Assembly (NCBI GenBank): GCA_025055795.1
Contig: JANWVV010000015.1
Coordinates: 1 to 64,000, forward strand
DNA: 64,000 nt
Direction: 5' to 3'
Origin: Gemmataceae bacterium
Lineage (GTDB): Bacteria; Planctomycetota; Planctomycetia; Gemmatales; Gemmataceae
Both the position numbers and the translations under genes were made by a program. Within the stretch, counting starts at the first letter, position 1; the number at the start of each line of letters is the position of its first letter. Under the pieces are notes generated by a model. The model saw only the letters and a list, made by a program, of their open reading frames with translations. It was not told the origin of the DNA and made no database searches. Shown piece by piece: positions 1-10,200 of the stretch.

Positions 1-105
1 TGCAACAGCCGCCACAGAACTTGCCAAGTTGTCTAACGGCAAACAGACCACGGGCGTAACCAGAAGCGTCAACAAAACAAAAGCGAGTGCCCACCCAAAT
101 CTCAA
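1..105 (-). CDS. possible partial exported protein, N-terminus only
   Basis: On the minus strand an open frame runs off the left edge. If it starts at the TTG at 105-103, its first 35 residues form a hydrophobic stretch (roughly residues 5-21) that looks like a signal peptide or membrane anchor, followed by a polar/alanine-rich part. An in-frame stop lies just upstream, so no longer start is possible. The Shine-Dalgarno-like GGAG directly abuts the TTG, which is poor spacing. The frame is too short to name, and chance is a real alternative. Its divergent orientation to the gene at 396 would fit a shared promoter region. Confidence 0.22.
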   Translation of the reverse strand, partial: MRFGWALAFVLLTLLVTPVVCLPLDNLASSVAAVA

Positions 106-395
106 CTCCGCTTAGTGAAGCGGGGTAACATAATAGCTCAATTCCTATTGCAAATCTGCAAATCATCCCGATGGGTCACAGTGTGGGTGAAAGGTTGCTC
201 CTGGTTCAGGGCTTGGCCGGCTCCCTTTTGGCATCACCGCCCCCTAGCGAAAACCCTGCACAGGGTGTAGGATGAAAAATGTGATTTTCTATCATCATTC
301 GTCAACGAATAAAGGGAAATCCCAGCCCCATTCGGAGCCATTTGTTTGCAAGGGATTATTTCATCCGAAGTCATAGTAAATGGTGGTGGGTCATC
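106..395. other. intergenic stretch, no gene seen
   Basis: I see no coding frame here. The only structure is a small perfect inverted repeat at 297-310 (ATTCGT-CA-ACGAAT) about 85 bases before the next gene. It could be an operator or chance. Confidence 0.4.
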
Positions 396-1160
396 ATGGC
401 AGCAAGTTATACCTGTCCTTCGTGTCGAGCAACATTACGGACAGCTCAGCCTGTCCCGGCTGGCAAATCGATCAAATGTCCCAAGTGTGGCCACGGCTTT
501 GCTCCCGTCGCTGCTGGAGCTGTAACCGGTACGACCGCTGTCTCGGCTGAGAAGAAGGCCCCGGACGTTTTCAAGCTAGCCGAGGATGATCCCCCACCGG
601 CCCCTGCTGCCAAACCTCCTGCGTTCAAGGACGACGAAGAAGAAGGCGGCCGCCCCAAAGCTTACGGCGTCATCATTGAATCAGAGGAAGAGCTGGCCAA
701 ACTGGAAAAGAACAAGCCCCGGTTCGACATCCAGGATCGCTTCAAGAAAAGCGCCCGTGGCCCCGCCCAGGCAATGCTGGTTTTTCCTAGCAACCTACTG
801 ACTCTGGAAGGATTGATCGTCCTGGTTTCCGCCATTGGGATTTTCATTTACGGCATGTGGCCCCTGGTGTTCAATGATGCAGCCCCTAGCGACGAGGAGG
901 TCGAAGAGGCTGTGATCACTATGTTGCTGGGCGTGTTAGTCTTTGGTTGGTCGGCCCTTATCCTGTATGGGGCTAGCGAAATGCAGCAGGTAGGTTCGTA
1001 CACGTGGGCATTTGTGGGTGCGATAGCGGGAATAGTACCTTTTCTCGTCGGGTTGTATGGGATTGTTATGTTGTTGAATCCCAAGGTGCGGGAAGGGTTT
1101 GAGGAAGCGGAAGGCGGTCCGGACGAGGAGGACGACGAAGAAGAAGACGAGGAGGAGTGA
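396..1160 (+). CDS. zinc-ribbon membrane protein with acidic C-terminal tail
   Basis: No specific function is recognised. The 254-residue protein opens with two CxxC pairs about 20 residues apart (CPSC near residue 8, CPKC near 28), a short zinc-ribbon of the type found at the start of many planctomycete membrane and signalling proteins. A charged linker follows, then three hydrophobic segments that should span the membrane, then a tail made almost only of Asp and Glu. A longer frame begins at 342, but the ATG at 396 is preceded by GGTGGG and starts right before the zinc ribbon, so I chose it. Its TGA overlaps the ATG of the sigma-factor gene by one base, which implies translational coupling and perhaps a role in sensing or modulating that sigma factor. 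That role is inference. Confidence 0.75.
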   Translation: MAASYTCPSCRATLRTAQPVPAGKSIKCPKCGHGFAPVAAGAVTGTTAVSAEKKAPDVFKLAEDDPPPAPAAKPPAFKDDEEEGGRPKAYGVIIESEEELAKLEKNKPRFDIQDRFKKSARGPAQAMLVFPSNLLTLEGLIVLVSAIGIFIYGMWPLVFNDAAPSDEEVEEAVITMLLGVLVFGWSALILYGASEMQQVGSYTWAFVGAIAGIVPFLVGLYGIVMLLNPKVREGFEEAEGGPDEEDDEEEDEEE

Positions 1161-1711
1161 TGCAAGAGCCCACGGACGCGGAGTTGGTTCGTCGTTTTGT
1201 CCAGCAGCGGGATGCCGACGCCCTGGAGGCTTTATTGCGTCGGTACGAACAACCGCTGTTCCGGTTCCTATACGGGACATTAAGGGACCATCATGCGGCG
1301 GAGGACGTGCTTCAGGAAACTTTTGTTCAGGCAATGCGACAACTGGAAGGGGTGCGGCCCGAGGCGATCCGCGGTTGGTTGTTCACAGTAGCCTATCAAC
1401 AGGCCGTTTTGTGGAAACGGCGTTGCCGTCGCTGGCCGGTGCTATTGGACGAAGAACAGCAAGCGCGAATGGCCATCGACCTGACTCCCCGTGCGGCCTG
1501 GGAAAACGCCGAGCAACTGGTTTGGGTCCAGCAATCCCTGCAACAACTGCCCCCTGCCCAGCAGGCGGCCATTGTCGCCCGTTACTATGAGGGGAAGAAG
1601 TTCCGAGAGATTGCCGCGGCCTGTGGTTGCCCCTTAAACACAGTGCTAGCCCGTTTTCACAGCGGATTACAAAAATTGCGGCAATGGTGGGAGAAGCGCC
1701 ATGGCGAGTGA
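1160..1711 (+). CDS. ECF RNA polymerase sigma factor
   Basis: This is an extracytoplasmic-function sigma-70 factor of 183 residues, the usual size. Region 2 is visible in the first 90 residues (ALLRRYEQPLFRF, then a HAAEDVLQETFVQ core, then a GWLFTVAYQ stretch). Region 4 is near the C-terminus, with LPPAQQAAIVARYYEGKKFREIA followed by a helix-turn-helix. The ATG at 1160 overlaps the upstream stop codon and has a strong GGAGGAG directly upstream at 1151-1157. A GTG at 1157 is a possible alternative. The gene overlaps the next one by 11 bases, and that next product looks like its membrane anti-sigma partner. The target promoters cannot be told from the sequence. Confidence 0.93.
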   Translation: MQEPTDAELVRRFVQQRDADALEALLRRYEQPLFRFLYGTLRDHHAAEDVLQETFVQAMRQLEGVRPEAIRGWLFTVAYQQAVLWKRRCRRWPVLLDEEQQARMAIDLTPRAAWENAEQLVWVQQSLQQLPPAQQAAIVARYYEGKKFREIAAACGCPLNTVLARFHSGLQKLRQWWEKRHGE

Positions 1712-2462
1712 TGCCGCGTTGCGGGATCTGGCGTTGCGGTATGCCGCCGGTGCCTTGTCGGACGCCGAGCTAGCCGCTTTTGAAGCTCGGCTGGCCAGTG
1801 ATCCTCAAGCCCGAGAGGCAGTAGCTGAAGCAGTTCGTCTGTCCGCTGCGGTTCTGCAGTGTGCCCCTCCCGCCCCCGATCCTTCCTACCGTCAGGCTGC
1901 CTATGAACGCATCCTTCATCCCCACCGTCCCTGGTGGTTGAGCCGTCGGGCCTATTACGGCCATCCGTTGCTATGGACCGCGTTGGGGGGAACCTGTGTC
2001 GCAGCCCTGGCTTTGCTAGCAGGTCGTCAACTGCCCACACCAGCACCTGAGACAGCAAACCGTTCCTCTTCGGTTTCTCCGTCGCCGCTCCCCACCACCA
2101 AGGAACAGCCAGCACCCCCGACAGCTTCTCTTTCATCAGAGGCGTTCGCTGCCACGACCTCCGACGTTGCACCAATCGGAAGTGACGCCCCGGTTGTACC
2201 GCACCCTTTCCCAACGGCTCCTACTGAAGAGACTTTGCCTCTCGCATCGTCGATACCCGGACGTCCCGAACCATCGGCTACTGCCGAGCAAACCCCTGCT
2301 CCCAGCGTCGCCGAACTATGGGCCGACTGGAGTACACCCGAACGGATCGAAAAAGTCTGCGATGAGGAACGTCGTTTCCGTCAGAAGATTCGCGACATGA
2401 CGTTTCATCCGCTGCATGGACGTCCGCCCGGCCATCCCGAAGTAGGGTCAGACTCTCCCTGA
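1701..2462 (+). CDS. membrane anti-sigma-factor-like protein
   Basis: This 253-residue protein has an N-terminal helical region of about 70 residues (repeats of Ala/Leu/Glu with a YAAGALSDAELAAFEARLASD stretch) that resembles the anti-sigma domain of planctomycete ECF regulators. One membrane segment lies near residues 90-110 (LWTALGGTCVAALALLAG). Beyond it is a Pro/Ser/Thr-rich region of low complexity and a short charged C-terminus. It overlaps the sigma-factor gene by 11 bases, the usual arrangement for a sigma/anti-sigma pair. The cytoplasmic N-terminus would hold the sigma factor at the membrane until a signal releases it. That role rests on position and general architecture. I do not see a zinc-binding HxxxCxxC motif. 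Confidence 0.72.
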   Translation: MASDAALRDLALRYAAGALSDAELAAFEARLASDPQAREAVAEAVRLSAAVLQCAPPAPDPSYRQAAYERILHPHRPWWLSRRAYYGHPLLWTALGGTCVAALALLAGRQLPTPAPETANRSSSVSPSPLPTTKEQPAPPTASLSSEAFAATTSDVAPIGSDAPVVPHPFPTAPTEETLPLASSIPGRPEPSATAEQTPAPSVAELWADWSTPERIEKVCDEERRFRQKIRDMTFHPLHGRPPGHPEVGSDSP

Positions 2463-2557
2463 AGCTGCCTGCCCCTGAAATTGCCTCCCCTTTCGGACTG
2501 CCGCCGACTGCCCCGATGTAGGTTTCCACCAGGCTCCGCCAATTGAGGCATGGTACC

Positions 2558-3118
2558 ATGTCCGTAGCATTTTGGGCCGTGTACGGCCTTGTTAGTTTGG
2601 GCATGAGCGGATCCGGGCCTTTAGAACTCCGTTGCCTGGCACCGCTCCCACGCTTTACCGAAGAACGAGAGGCCGCCGCACTGCACTTTGTTCGCAAGCA
2701 CTGCCCCGAACTGCTCCCCTTGTTGGAGGAATTAAAACGTACTAATCGCCCCCTTTACGAACGCCAGATCCTGGAAACATTCCAGATCACCGAACTGCTG
2801 GCTGATCTGCTCGACGACCCTAAGCGTTACGACATCGAGTTACGGCTGTGGAAAGCCGAAAACCAGGCCCTGGTGCTGGTGGCCCGCCTGGCCAATGTTC
2901 GAGAGGAGGAACGGGGATCCCTCGAACAACGTTTACAATTGCTGGCCCGCGAACTGGTCGAACTGGAAGCCCGGGCCCTCGAATGCCGCATTGAATTATT
3001 GCAGGCCGAACTGGCCTTCCACAAAGACGAACTAGCCAAAATACGCGACAACCTCGAACGACTGGCCAAGGAACGCTACGAAGCTCTGCTAGATAAGCTT
3101 CGTAAGAAAAAGCCTTGA
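2558..3118 (+). CDS. secreted or membrane-anchored coiled-coil protein, unknown function
   Basis: No family is recognised with confidence. With the ATG at 2558, which has GAGG nine bases upstream, the protein is 186 residues. It starts with a short hydrophobic signal-like segment and is then almost wholly helical and highly charged, with Leu/Glu/Arg heptad patterns from about residue 90 to the end. A TTG at 2543 would add five residues. It follows the sigma/anti-sigma pair by about 95 bases on the same strand. Small periplasmic helical proteins of the Spy/CnrR type often accompany ECF systems, so a periplasmic sensor role is conceivable but not shown. Confidence 0.68.
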   Translation: MSVAFWAVYGLVSLGMSGSGPLELRCLAPLPRFTEEREAAALHFVRKHCPELLPLLEELKRTNRPLYERQILETFQITELLADLLDDPKRYDIELRLWKAENQALVLVARLANVREEERGSLEQRLQLLARELVELEARALECRIELLQAELAFHKDELAKIRDNLERLAKERYEALLDKLRKKKP

Positions 3119-3388
3119 ATGTCTTCGAGGGTTGTACCCCAAATGGCCGCTGCCCGTTCGCTTCCCTCAATCTAACCAAGACAGGAACGAGCACAACAGC
3201 AAAGGAACAAGTCGTCGGCAAAGAGCGGTCATTGGCAGCAGCAAACGGCGGCTTGTCCATGGAGTCTTTTTTGTCTATACGTTCGACACACGGAACCGGA
3301 CAAGGTGGGGAATGACTCTGCAATGAGAAATTGGAGAGAGGAGACGATGCACCCGTCGCAGCAGATAGTAGGCATACAATAGATTGTC

Positions 3389-4456
3389 ATGAGACGAGTG
3401 ATGAAGCAATTGGAGCCATTGTATGCTAAGGTGGCCCAGCGGGTGCAGGCACCGGTGTGCGTGGTGCTAGGTCCTCCTTGGCCAGTGGCTCAGCTAGTAC
3501 GAGCCATTAACTTGCCGGAGGTCGTCTGCGTGCAGATGGACTTGCACCAGGCGGAACGGCTCCAGGACTGCCTACGCGAGGCAGGAACTACGGCTAGCGT
3601 CGAGACAGTCGCCGACGTTTGGGATCTGCCCCCCCGCTTCGCCACAGTCATTTTTCCGGCAGCGGCTCACTCGGAACGAGAGCTTAAACTGGACGTCGTG
3701 GAGCAGGCCTATCACATTCTGCGTCCTGGTGGAACGTTTATAGCCTTGTCTGAGTACGAGCGGGACCAGCTTTTTGCCCGCTGGTTGAAAAAGGTGTATG
3801 GCCGCTATGGCGAAACACCGGCCAGTCCGGAAGGGACCGCTATTTTCGCTACCAAAACGGATGCCGGCCGGCCCAGGCGTCGCCACGAGGTTACTTTCCA
3901 TGCTCGCATCGGTGAGGGGCCATCGGTCCATATCGTTTCCCGGCCGGGTACCTTCAGCTATGGGCGGTTTGACGAAGGATCCCGTGCCATGCTAGAGATT
4001 GCTGACATCCGGCCAGGAGATCGTGTTCTGGACCTGGGCTGCGGCAATGGTGCGGTTGGCTGCCTGGCGGGCACCCGCGTCGGTCCAACGGGTAGCGTTA
4101 CCTTCATCGACAGCAACTTGCGGTCCGTAGCCTTGGCTCAACAGAATGCCCAGATCAACGCTACGCCCCAGCCTCGTTTCGTTGCTGCTTCACGTCTCCA
4201 AGGGCTGGAACCAGCCAGCTTTGACGTCATCCTGGCCAATCCTCCCTACTACGCCCTGACCGAAATCACCCGTTTGTTCATCAGCGGAGCCAAGCCCTTG
4301 CTAGCCCCAGGCGGTCGCTACTACCTAGTCACCAAAATGCCCACCGCCGTGGTCCCTATGATCTTCCAGACCTTCGGCGACTGTACCGTGCACGAAAACC
4401 GCGGCTACTCCGTCATCACCGCCATACGTCCTGCCTCGGAGCGCAAGCACTCTTGA
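3389..4456 (+). CDS. class I SAM-dependent methyltransferase, RsmC/RlmG-like
   Basis: The protein (355 residues) has the two-lobed layout of the RsmC/RlmG rRNA guanine-N2 methyltransferases. The N-terminal half resembles a degenerate methyltransferase fold. The C-terminal half carries the SAM-binding motif VLDLGCGNGAVG and the NPPY substrate-nucleotide motif typical of N-methylation of amino groups in bases. The family modifies guanosines in 16S or 23S rRNA; the exact position cannot be assigned here. The start is the ATG at 3389; an in-frame ATG at 3401 is possible. The gene stands alone, about 270 bases after the coiled-coil gene and convergent with the SecA-like gene. Confidence 0.83.
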   Translation: MRRVMKQLEPLYAKVAQRVQAPVCVVLGPPWPVAQLVRAINLPEVVCVQMDLHQAERLQDCLREAGTTASVETVADVWDLPPRFATVIFPAAAHSERELKLDVVEQAYHILRPGGTFIALSEYERDQLFARWLKKVYGRYGETPASPEGTAIFATKTDAGRPRRRHEVTFHARIGEGPSVHIVSRPGTFSYGRFDEGSRAMLEIADIRPGDRVLDLGCGNGAVGCLAGTRVGPTGSVTFIDSNLRSVALAQQNAQINATPQPRFVAASRLQGLEPASFDVILANPPYYALTEITRLFISGAKPLLAPGGRYYLVTKMPTAVVPMIFQTFGDCTVHENRGYSVITAIRPASERKHS

Positions 4457-4696
4457 GAGCTCCCCTGCCCGACTACCCCCTGACCCGATCGAGCAAGTAA
4501 CCATTACGCCGAACGCTTCTGCCACTTACAAAGCCACCTGCAAACAACTTGAGACCAGAGCCAAATCGCGGACTAGACCCAAATCATAGCAACTGCAAGG
4601 GAAGAACGAACAGGATGGATCAACATCGCCCCGAAGCTAGGAGTCATCCATGGACATAAAATGCCGAAGCTGCATGGGCACGGGCCGCGGGAGTGT

Positions 4697-6736
4697 TTAA
4701 TCAACATACTGGTCGGCACCGATGTCCTTGAGCCACTCCTGGCGGTTTTTATCGTAGTTTTTCAGATCAAGGCGTTGGCGGTAGTGCCGCTTTTCGATCT
4801 GGCGTTGGGCTTTGCGAAATAGTGGCAAGAAACTATTCCAGTTACGGTGCTGGCCGGAGCGTCCAAGTTCCTGTAACCGACGCTGCCGGTGGGGTCCTAG
4901 GCCTTCCAGAATTTTGTCTTCCAGGGACAGGAAAAACTGCGCACTGCCCGGATCGCCCTGGCGGCCCGCCCGACCGACCAATTGCCGATCGATGCGTTCG
5001 GCCTCATGACGTTCAGTGGCGATGACGTGTAACCCCCCCTTGGCAGCGACGCCGGGCCCCAGTTTGATGTCGGTACCGCGACCGGCCATGTTGGTGGCGA
5101 CGGTCACCGTGCCGGGCTGGCCGGCCAAGGCGACAATCTCAGCCTCGCGCTGGTTCTGCTCAGCATTCAACACCTGATGCGCGATGCCGGCCGCACTGAG
5201 ACGTGCCGAAAGCTTCTTGGAAGCCTCGACCGTGCGGGTACCGATCAACACGGGCCGACCCACGGCCAGCATCTGCTGTGTCGCTTCCACCACCGCCTGG
5301 AATTTGGCCTCCTCGGTCGGAAAAACACGATCCGGGAGCAGCTGGCGTCGACACGGCTGATTGGTTGGCACTCGGGTTACCCATAAGCCATAGACCCGCC
5401 GTAATTCCCAAAAATTAGGCATGAGGGTTCCGCTCATGCCCGCCAACTTGCGATAGAGCCGGTAGAAGTTCTGATAGGTAATCTGGGCAGCGTGTTCGCT
5501 AGGCATATTGATGGGCACCCCTTCCTTGGCCTCGATGGCCTGGTGCAAACCATCACGCCAATGCCGATCGGGCATGGGACGCCCTGTCCCTTCATCGATG
5601 ATGATGATCTTCTGATCCGGACCGATCATATAATGCTGATCGCGGTGGTAGCGGTAATGCGCCAGCAAGGCCCGTTCGACCGCTTCAAACATTTTGTCCA
5701 TCGCTTTGGCATGTTTGCCGACGGGTGGCTCGGAGTAACGCACCTGACGACGGCCCGCCTCAGTCAGTTCCAGCTTTTCCTGCTTGGGAATGAGGCGAAA
5801 GTGTTCGTCGGGCACCAGGGTGCGGGCCACGCGATCGGCCCACAGGAAGACCACCTGTTCTTCCGGACTAGCCCGGCGGGTCGGTGTAGCAATGATCATC
5901 GGTGTACGAGCTTCGTCGATGAAAATGCTGTCCGCTTCGTCCACGATGGCATACACCAGTTCGCGTTGCACACGGGGATCCAGCCGTCGCGGACCATGGC
6001 GTGACGTGGTCCAAGGCAACCAGAACGGCGTTGCATGGGCTTGGCCCTGCCGCAGTTTCAACCGATCACGCAAAAAATCGAAACCAAATTCCGATGCCGT
6101 GCCATAAGTAATGTCGCAGCGGTACGCAGCGTAGCGGCGCTCGTCATCCATCTGTTGCTGAAGGTAGCCGACCGTCAGCCCCAGTTTTTCGTAGACGGGT
6201 CCCATCCATTCGGCGTCGCGACGGGCCAGGTAATCGTTAACGGTAGCAATGTGCACTCCTTTTCCGGTCAAGGCGTTCAGATAGGCCGGCAAAGCCGCAG
6301 TCAGGGTTTTGCCTTCACCCGTGGCTAGTTCCACCAGGCCACCGTAATGCATGACGACGCCAGCAGCTAGCTGGACGTCGAACGGGCGCAGACCCAGTGT
6401 GCGTTGGATGGCCACACTAACCAGTCCGAAGGCCTCCGGCAGCAACAAATCAAGGTTCCAGCGCCCTCGGGCTTTACCCCGCAGTTCCTGGCTTTTGGCC
6501 AGGAGTTCTTCATCACTGGCCTTCAGATAATGCTTTTCCCACTGGCGGATCCGGGGAACCAGCAGGGCGGCCCGGGCCAAACGGCGTCGCCACGGTGGAG
6601 CAATCCAGCTTAATAGACGGTTCCACCATAACGGGCCGAGGCGACCGGGGACGTTTTCGATCGGTTTGTGATCGTGGGCGACCCGTTCTGCGGGCAGCAA
6701 AGCCGAGACCGTTGGTCCCTCTATCATTACTGCCAT
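4697..6736 (-). CDS. SecA-family translocase ATPase, shortened paralogue
   Basis: This is a SecA-type DEAD motor. Visible are the Walker A GEGKT (residues 140-144), the Walker B/DEAD region DEADSIFIDEARTP (about 266-279), a preprotein-crosslinking region, and the second nucleotide-binding domain with NMAGRGTDIKLG and a VGRAGRQGDPG arginine-finger motif. At 679 residues it is well short of canonical SecA (about 830-900 or more). It ends soon after the start of the long scaffold helix (AQRQIEKRHYRQRLDLKNYD), so the helical wing, the IRA1 two-helix finger and the C-terminal zinc-binding tail are missing. The ATG at 6736 has GAGGAG six bases upstream; a longer frame to 6775 lacks such a site. No other sec gene is nearby. 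It is probably an accessory SecA2-like protein, with the housekeeping secA elsewhere. Confidence 0.9.
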   Translation of the reverse strand: MAVMIEGPTVSALLPAERVAHDHKPIENVPGRLGPLWWNRLLSWIAPPWRRRLARAALLVPRIRQWEKHYLKASDEELLAKSQELRGKARGRWNLDLLLPEAFGLVSVAIQRTLGLRPFDVQLAAGVVMHYGGLVELATGEGKTLTAALPAYLNALTGKGVHIATVNDYLARRDAEWMGPVYEKLGLTVGYLQQQMDDERRYAAYRCDITYGTASEFGFDFLRDRLKLRQGQAHATPFWLPWTTSRHGPRRLDPRVQRELVYAIVDEADSIFIDEARTPMIIATPTRRASPEEQVVFLWADRVARTLVPDEHFRLIPKQEKLELTEAGRRQVRYSEPPVGKHAKAMDKMFEAVERALLAHYRYHRDQHYMIGPDQKIIIIDEGTGRPMPDRHWRDGLHQAIEAKEGVPINMPSEHAAQITYQNFYRLYRKLAGMSGTLMPNFWELRRVYGLWVTRVPTNQPCRRQLLPDRVFPTEEAKFQAVVEATQQMLAVGRPVLIGTRTVEASKKLSARLSAAGIAHQVLNAEQNQREAEIVALAGQPGTVTVATNMAGRGTDIKLGPGVAAKGGLHVIATERHEAERIDRQLVGRAGRQGDPGSAQFFLSLEDKILEGLGPHRQRRLQELGRSGQHRNWNSFLPLFRKAQRQIEKRHYRQRLDLKNYDKNRQEWLKDIGADQYVD

Positions 6737-7292
6737 GACTTCTCCTCGCCCCCCACAACATCGTATTTCCGGCACGCCTCCCGATCCGACAAACTCAATT
6801 GATCCATCCTACCGCCTGGCGTGCATGAGTTCATAGAGATCTTCTATCAACTGCTAGCGACCCTTTCGATTGGTTCCCACTCCCCAAATATATCCTGAGC
6901 AACTACTGGTTCTCACCTCCATGGCCCTCACGCACGAGGGCGATTCAAGTGGCAGCTATTGGCCGCTACCACACGCTCCTCCGTAGCTATGGTATCGGTC
7001 AGATAGAACATGCATGACTGTAGCATCTTTGCCCCTAACAATCTGTCTTGGGGGCACTTACAGTCTGGTCTCTGTTACCAACCTGCATTTATCCCGGCCT
7101 GACCATATCAGAAGTACGAAACCACACAAAGGCATCCCTGGGAAATACGGATTTTCCTTTTTTCGAATTTCACCATAAGCTGCCGTTCCTACTAGCTGTA
7201 AATTTTTAGATTAATTTATTCTTGCAAATTTCAGGCTCTGCGTGATAGGATGACACGACTTCCGTAAAGGCGGTGGTGGGGAGGTTTCATCG
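6737..7292. other. divergent intergenic region, no gene seen
   Basis: This 556-base region separates the minus-strand secA-like gene from the plus-strand kinase gene. It becomes AT-rich in its last 150 bases. No credible coding frame or RNA gene was seen. Confidence 0.5.
7222..7251 (+). promoter_or_regulatory. candidate sigma-70-type promoter for the kinase gene
   Basis: TTGCAA and TAGGAT lie 18 bases apart, about 40 bases before the kinase ATG and directly after an AT-rich stretch. Each hexamer matches four of six consensus positions. A GGGGAGG Shine-Dalgarno sequence follows near 7278-7284. Confidence 0.3.
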
Positions 7293-10200
7293 ATGGAATC
7301 CTCTCAGGAAAACCGACCAACGTCCTCAACCAATTCTCCGGCTACGATCCGGGCATCATCACGCAATACACCCACACTTCCTCCAGAAACTCTCAGCGTT
7401 GGTTCAGAGGACGCCGCAGAGGCGGGAGCATTGACACTGTCCGAAGTGCTGCCCGGTATGCCTGTAATTCCTGGCTATCGCATTGTCCGGGAAATCGCCA
7501 CGGGCGGAATGGGGCGAATCTATGCGGCCATTGACGCCACTTTGGAGCGGGAAGTAGCCATCAAGATACTCTTGCCCGGCGCAGACAGCGAACGCTTCTT
7601 GACGGAGGCCCGCATCACGGCTCGGCTCCCCCATCCAGCGATTCCGCCAGTCTACGCCATCGGGCACCTGCCCGATGGCACCCCCTGGCTAGCCATGAAA
7701 CTGATCCACGGCCAGACCCTGGCCCGTCTCTTACAACGCCGCAGGTGTATCTCCGCTGCCAACGTAGCTACCGCCGCCAACCAGTCGCTGGAAAAACAGC
7801 CAGTCGACTTCTTGCGCTTGCTGCATATCTTTGAGCAGGTCTGTCAGGCCGTTGGCTTTGCCCATTCCCGGGGCATCATTCATCGGGATCTCAAGCCCCC
7901 TAACATCATGGTCGGAGAATTTGGCGAAGTTCAGGTCATGGACTGGGGCCTGGCCAAGCAATTATCGCGGGATGCCCGCCTTTCGCCTGACAACTCTACA
8001 GCCGAACAAGCGGGTACTGAGGCGCTGCGAGCAATTGTGGATAGCTCAGCCAGTGAGGCGTTGGCCTCCTCCCTGCTTGCGGAGCAAGACCTGACTCAAA
8101 CGGGCGCCATTCTAGGCACGCCTGGTTATATGGCTCCGGAACAAGCCCGTGGTCAGGCCGCCGATGCTCGCTCCGACGTTTTCGCCTTAGGTTCCATTCT
8201 GGCAGTAATCCTGACAGGGAAACCCGCCGTTGTAGGAAGCAGCAGTTTGGAGGTCATTCAAAAGTCAGCCATGGCGGATCTGGAGGATGTGCATAGTCGT
8301 CTGGACAGCTGCGGTGCCGATCCGGAACTGGTCGAGCTGTGCAAGCGGTGTCTTGCGGCTAACCCCGCCGATCGTCCTGCCGACGGTCAGCAGGTCGCGA
8401 TCGAATTAGCTGCTTACCATGCCGGAGTACAGACACGTCTGCGTCAAGCTGAAATGGAGCGACTGCGTGCGGCAACCCAGGCCGCGGAACAACGCAAACG
8501 TCGACGGGTGGTGATGTGGTCCGCTACCGGAATTGCCGGGATACTCGCCAGTGGACTGGGACTGAGCCTGTGGCAGATGATCCGGGCATGGCAGGCCGAG
8601 GCCCGGGCCCATACCAATGAACTGCGCGCCTTGCAGGAGCGAGATTGGAAAGAGCAAGAACGCCTCCGGGCCGAATATCTGCAACGGCAAGCCCAATGGG
8701 AGCGTGATCGTGCCAATCGGGAACGGGCCAGTGCCGTGGCCGTCCGCGATTTTTTGCGACACGATCTGCTCCAACTAGCCAACGCCCGTCGGATGGCATT
8801 GCGGTTGCAGCGTCTACCCGCCTCGGGGGAGGTTAAACATGATATTGCGGTACGCGAACTGGTAGACCTGGCCGCGCAGGAATTCGCGCCAGAGCGGATT
8901 GCCCACCGCTTTCCCGGCCAGGCGGAGGTGCAGGCAGAAATTCTTCAGACCATCAGCGAGGTGTATACTGCTTTGGGCGAGTACAAGCAAGCGATCGCCT
9001 TCGGCCGTGCCTCCGTGCAGCAGCTCCAACAAGCCCTTGGACCCAGCCATCCGGCCACATTAGCCTGTCAGATCAACCTGTTTCACACCCTTGTCGTAGC
9101 CACTCAGTACCGGGAAGCGGTGCCAGTGTTGATGCAAGTCCTTGCAGAACTGGAAAAGCTGCTAGCCACTGCAGGGCCCCCTTCGGCCGACAATCCTGCG
9201 GACGTCGCCTTCGAAGCGGTCTGGAACGCTTTGAAACCGTGCCTCGACGCCCGCACCCTGACCGTGCAACGGCTGGAACTGGGCGTAGCTGACGGTGTCC
9301 CTGTTTTTTTGCAGCTCAGCCTCGGACTTGCACGGATCGAACGCCTGGCCCGTTTGTGCTTGGAACGCTACGGTTCTGCTGACCCGCGGGCTTTCTTCCC
9401 ACGCTTGCTCCAGGCAATGGCCTACCACGCTCTAGCTCAGGTGCAACTGGCTGTTCCCCTGTACGAAACCCTGGTCCGTGAGCTGGAACAACTAGTCCAA
9501 ACAGGTGCCGATACCCATGCGACCATTCTGCTAACCGTGCGATATATGCTACTACTCGCGTACGATCATCAAGGCAAAAACAAAATCGAGCTAATCTCTC
9601 TGGTCGAACAACTCAGGGAGGATGCCCAGCGGCTTTTAGGACCAGACCATCCCAGTACTCTGCAGGTCATCCGCTTCCTTGCCAATAAATACCACCAGAT
9701 CCAAAGGTATGATCAGGCTATAGCTCTTTACGAACAGACGAGGCGATTACTGAGCGAAAGATTAGGACCGGCTCATCCGGAAACTCTTTATCTGATGGAT
9801 CAGTTGAGCCATTCTTACTGGGCAGCCGGCAAGACCGACCAGGCCCTGTCGTTATGGCAGCAGACCCTAGCCCAGATGCAAGCGCGGCTGGGACCCGAAC
9901 ATCCGTATACACTTTCTACCTTGAACCGCCTGGCCCATGGCTATTGCTGGACCGGCAGGTTGACCGAGGGCCTAACTCTGCTACTGGAAATTTATCAGGT
10001 ACGCTGCCGCAAACTGGGCTTTTTCGATCCTGAGACATTACAGACTATGCAAAACCTGGCCGATGTAGCACGTACCGCCGGCCAGCCGGCGATAGTTCTG
10101 CCGGTGCTGGAGCAAGCGGCGTGCGTGGCCGCACAACGCCAATTCCGCGACCATCAAGCAGAACAAGTTATCCGTGTTGTCATCGCTGCCTACGAAGCCG

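Noticed and set aside
3115..3315. 66-codon frame after the coiled-coil gene
   Set aside because: It starts with a TTG overlapping the previous stop, has no ribosome site and shows no conserved-looking sequence.
7941..7949. DWG instead of DFG as a sign of a dead kinase
   Set aside because: The metal-binding Asp is kept, HRD and catalytic Lys are intact, and DWG is common in planctomycete kinases.
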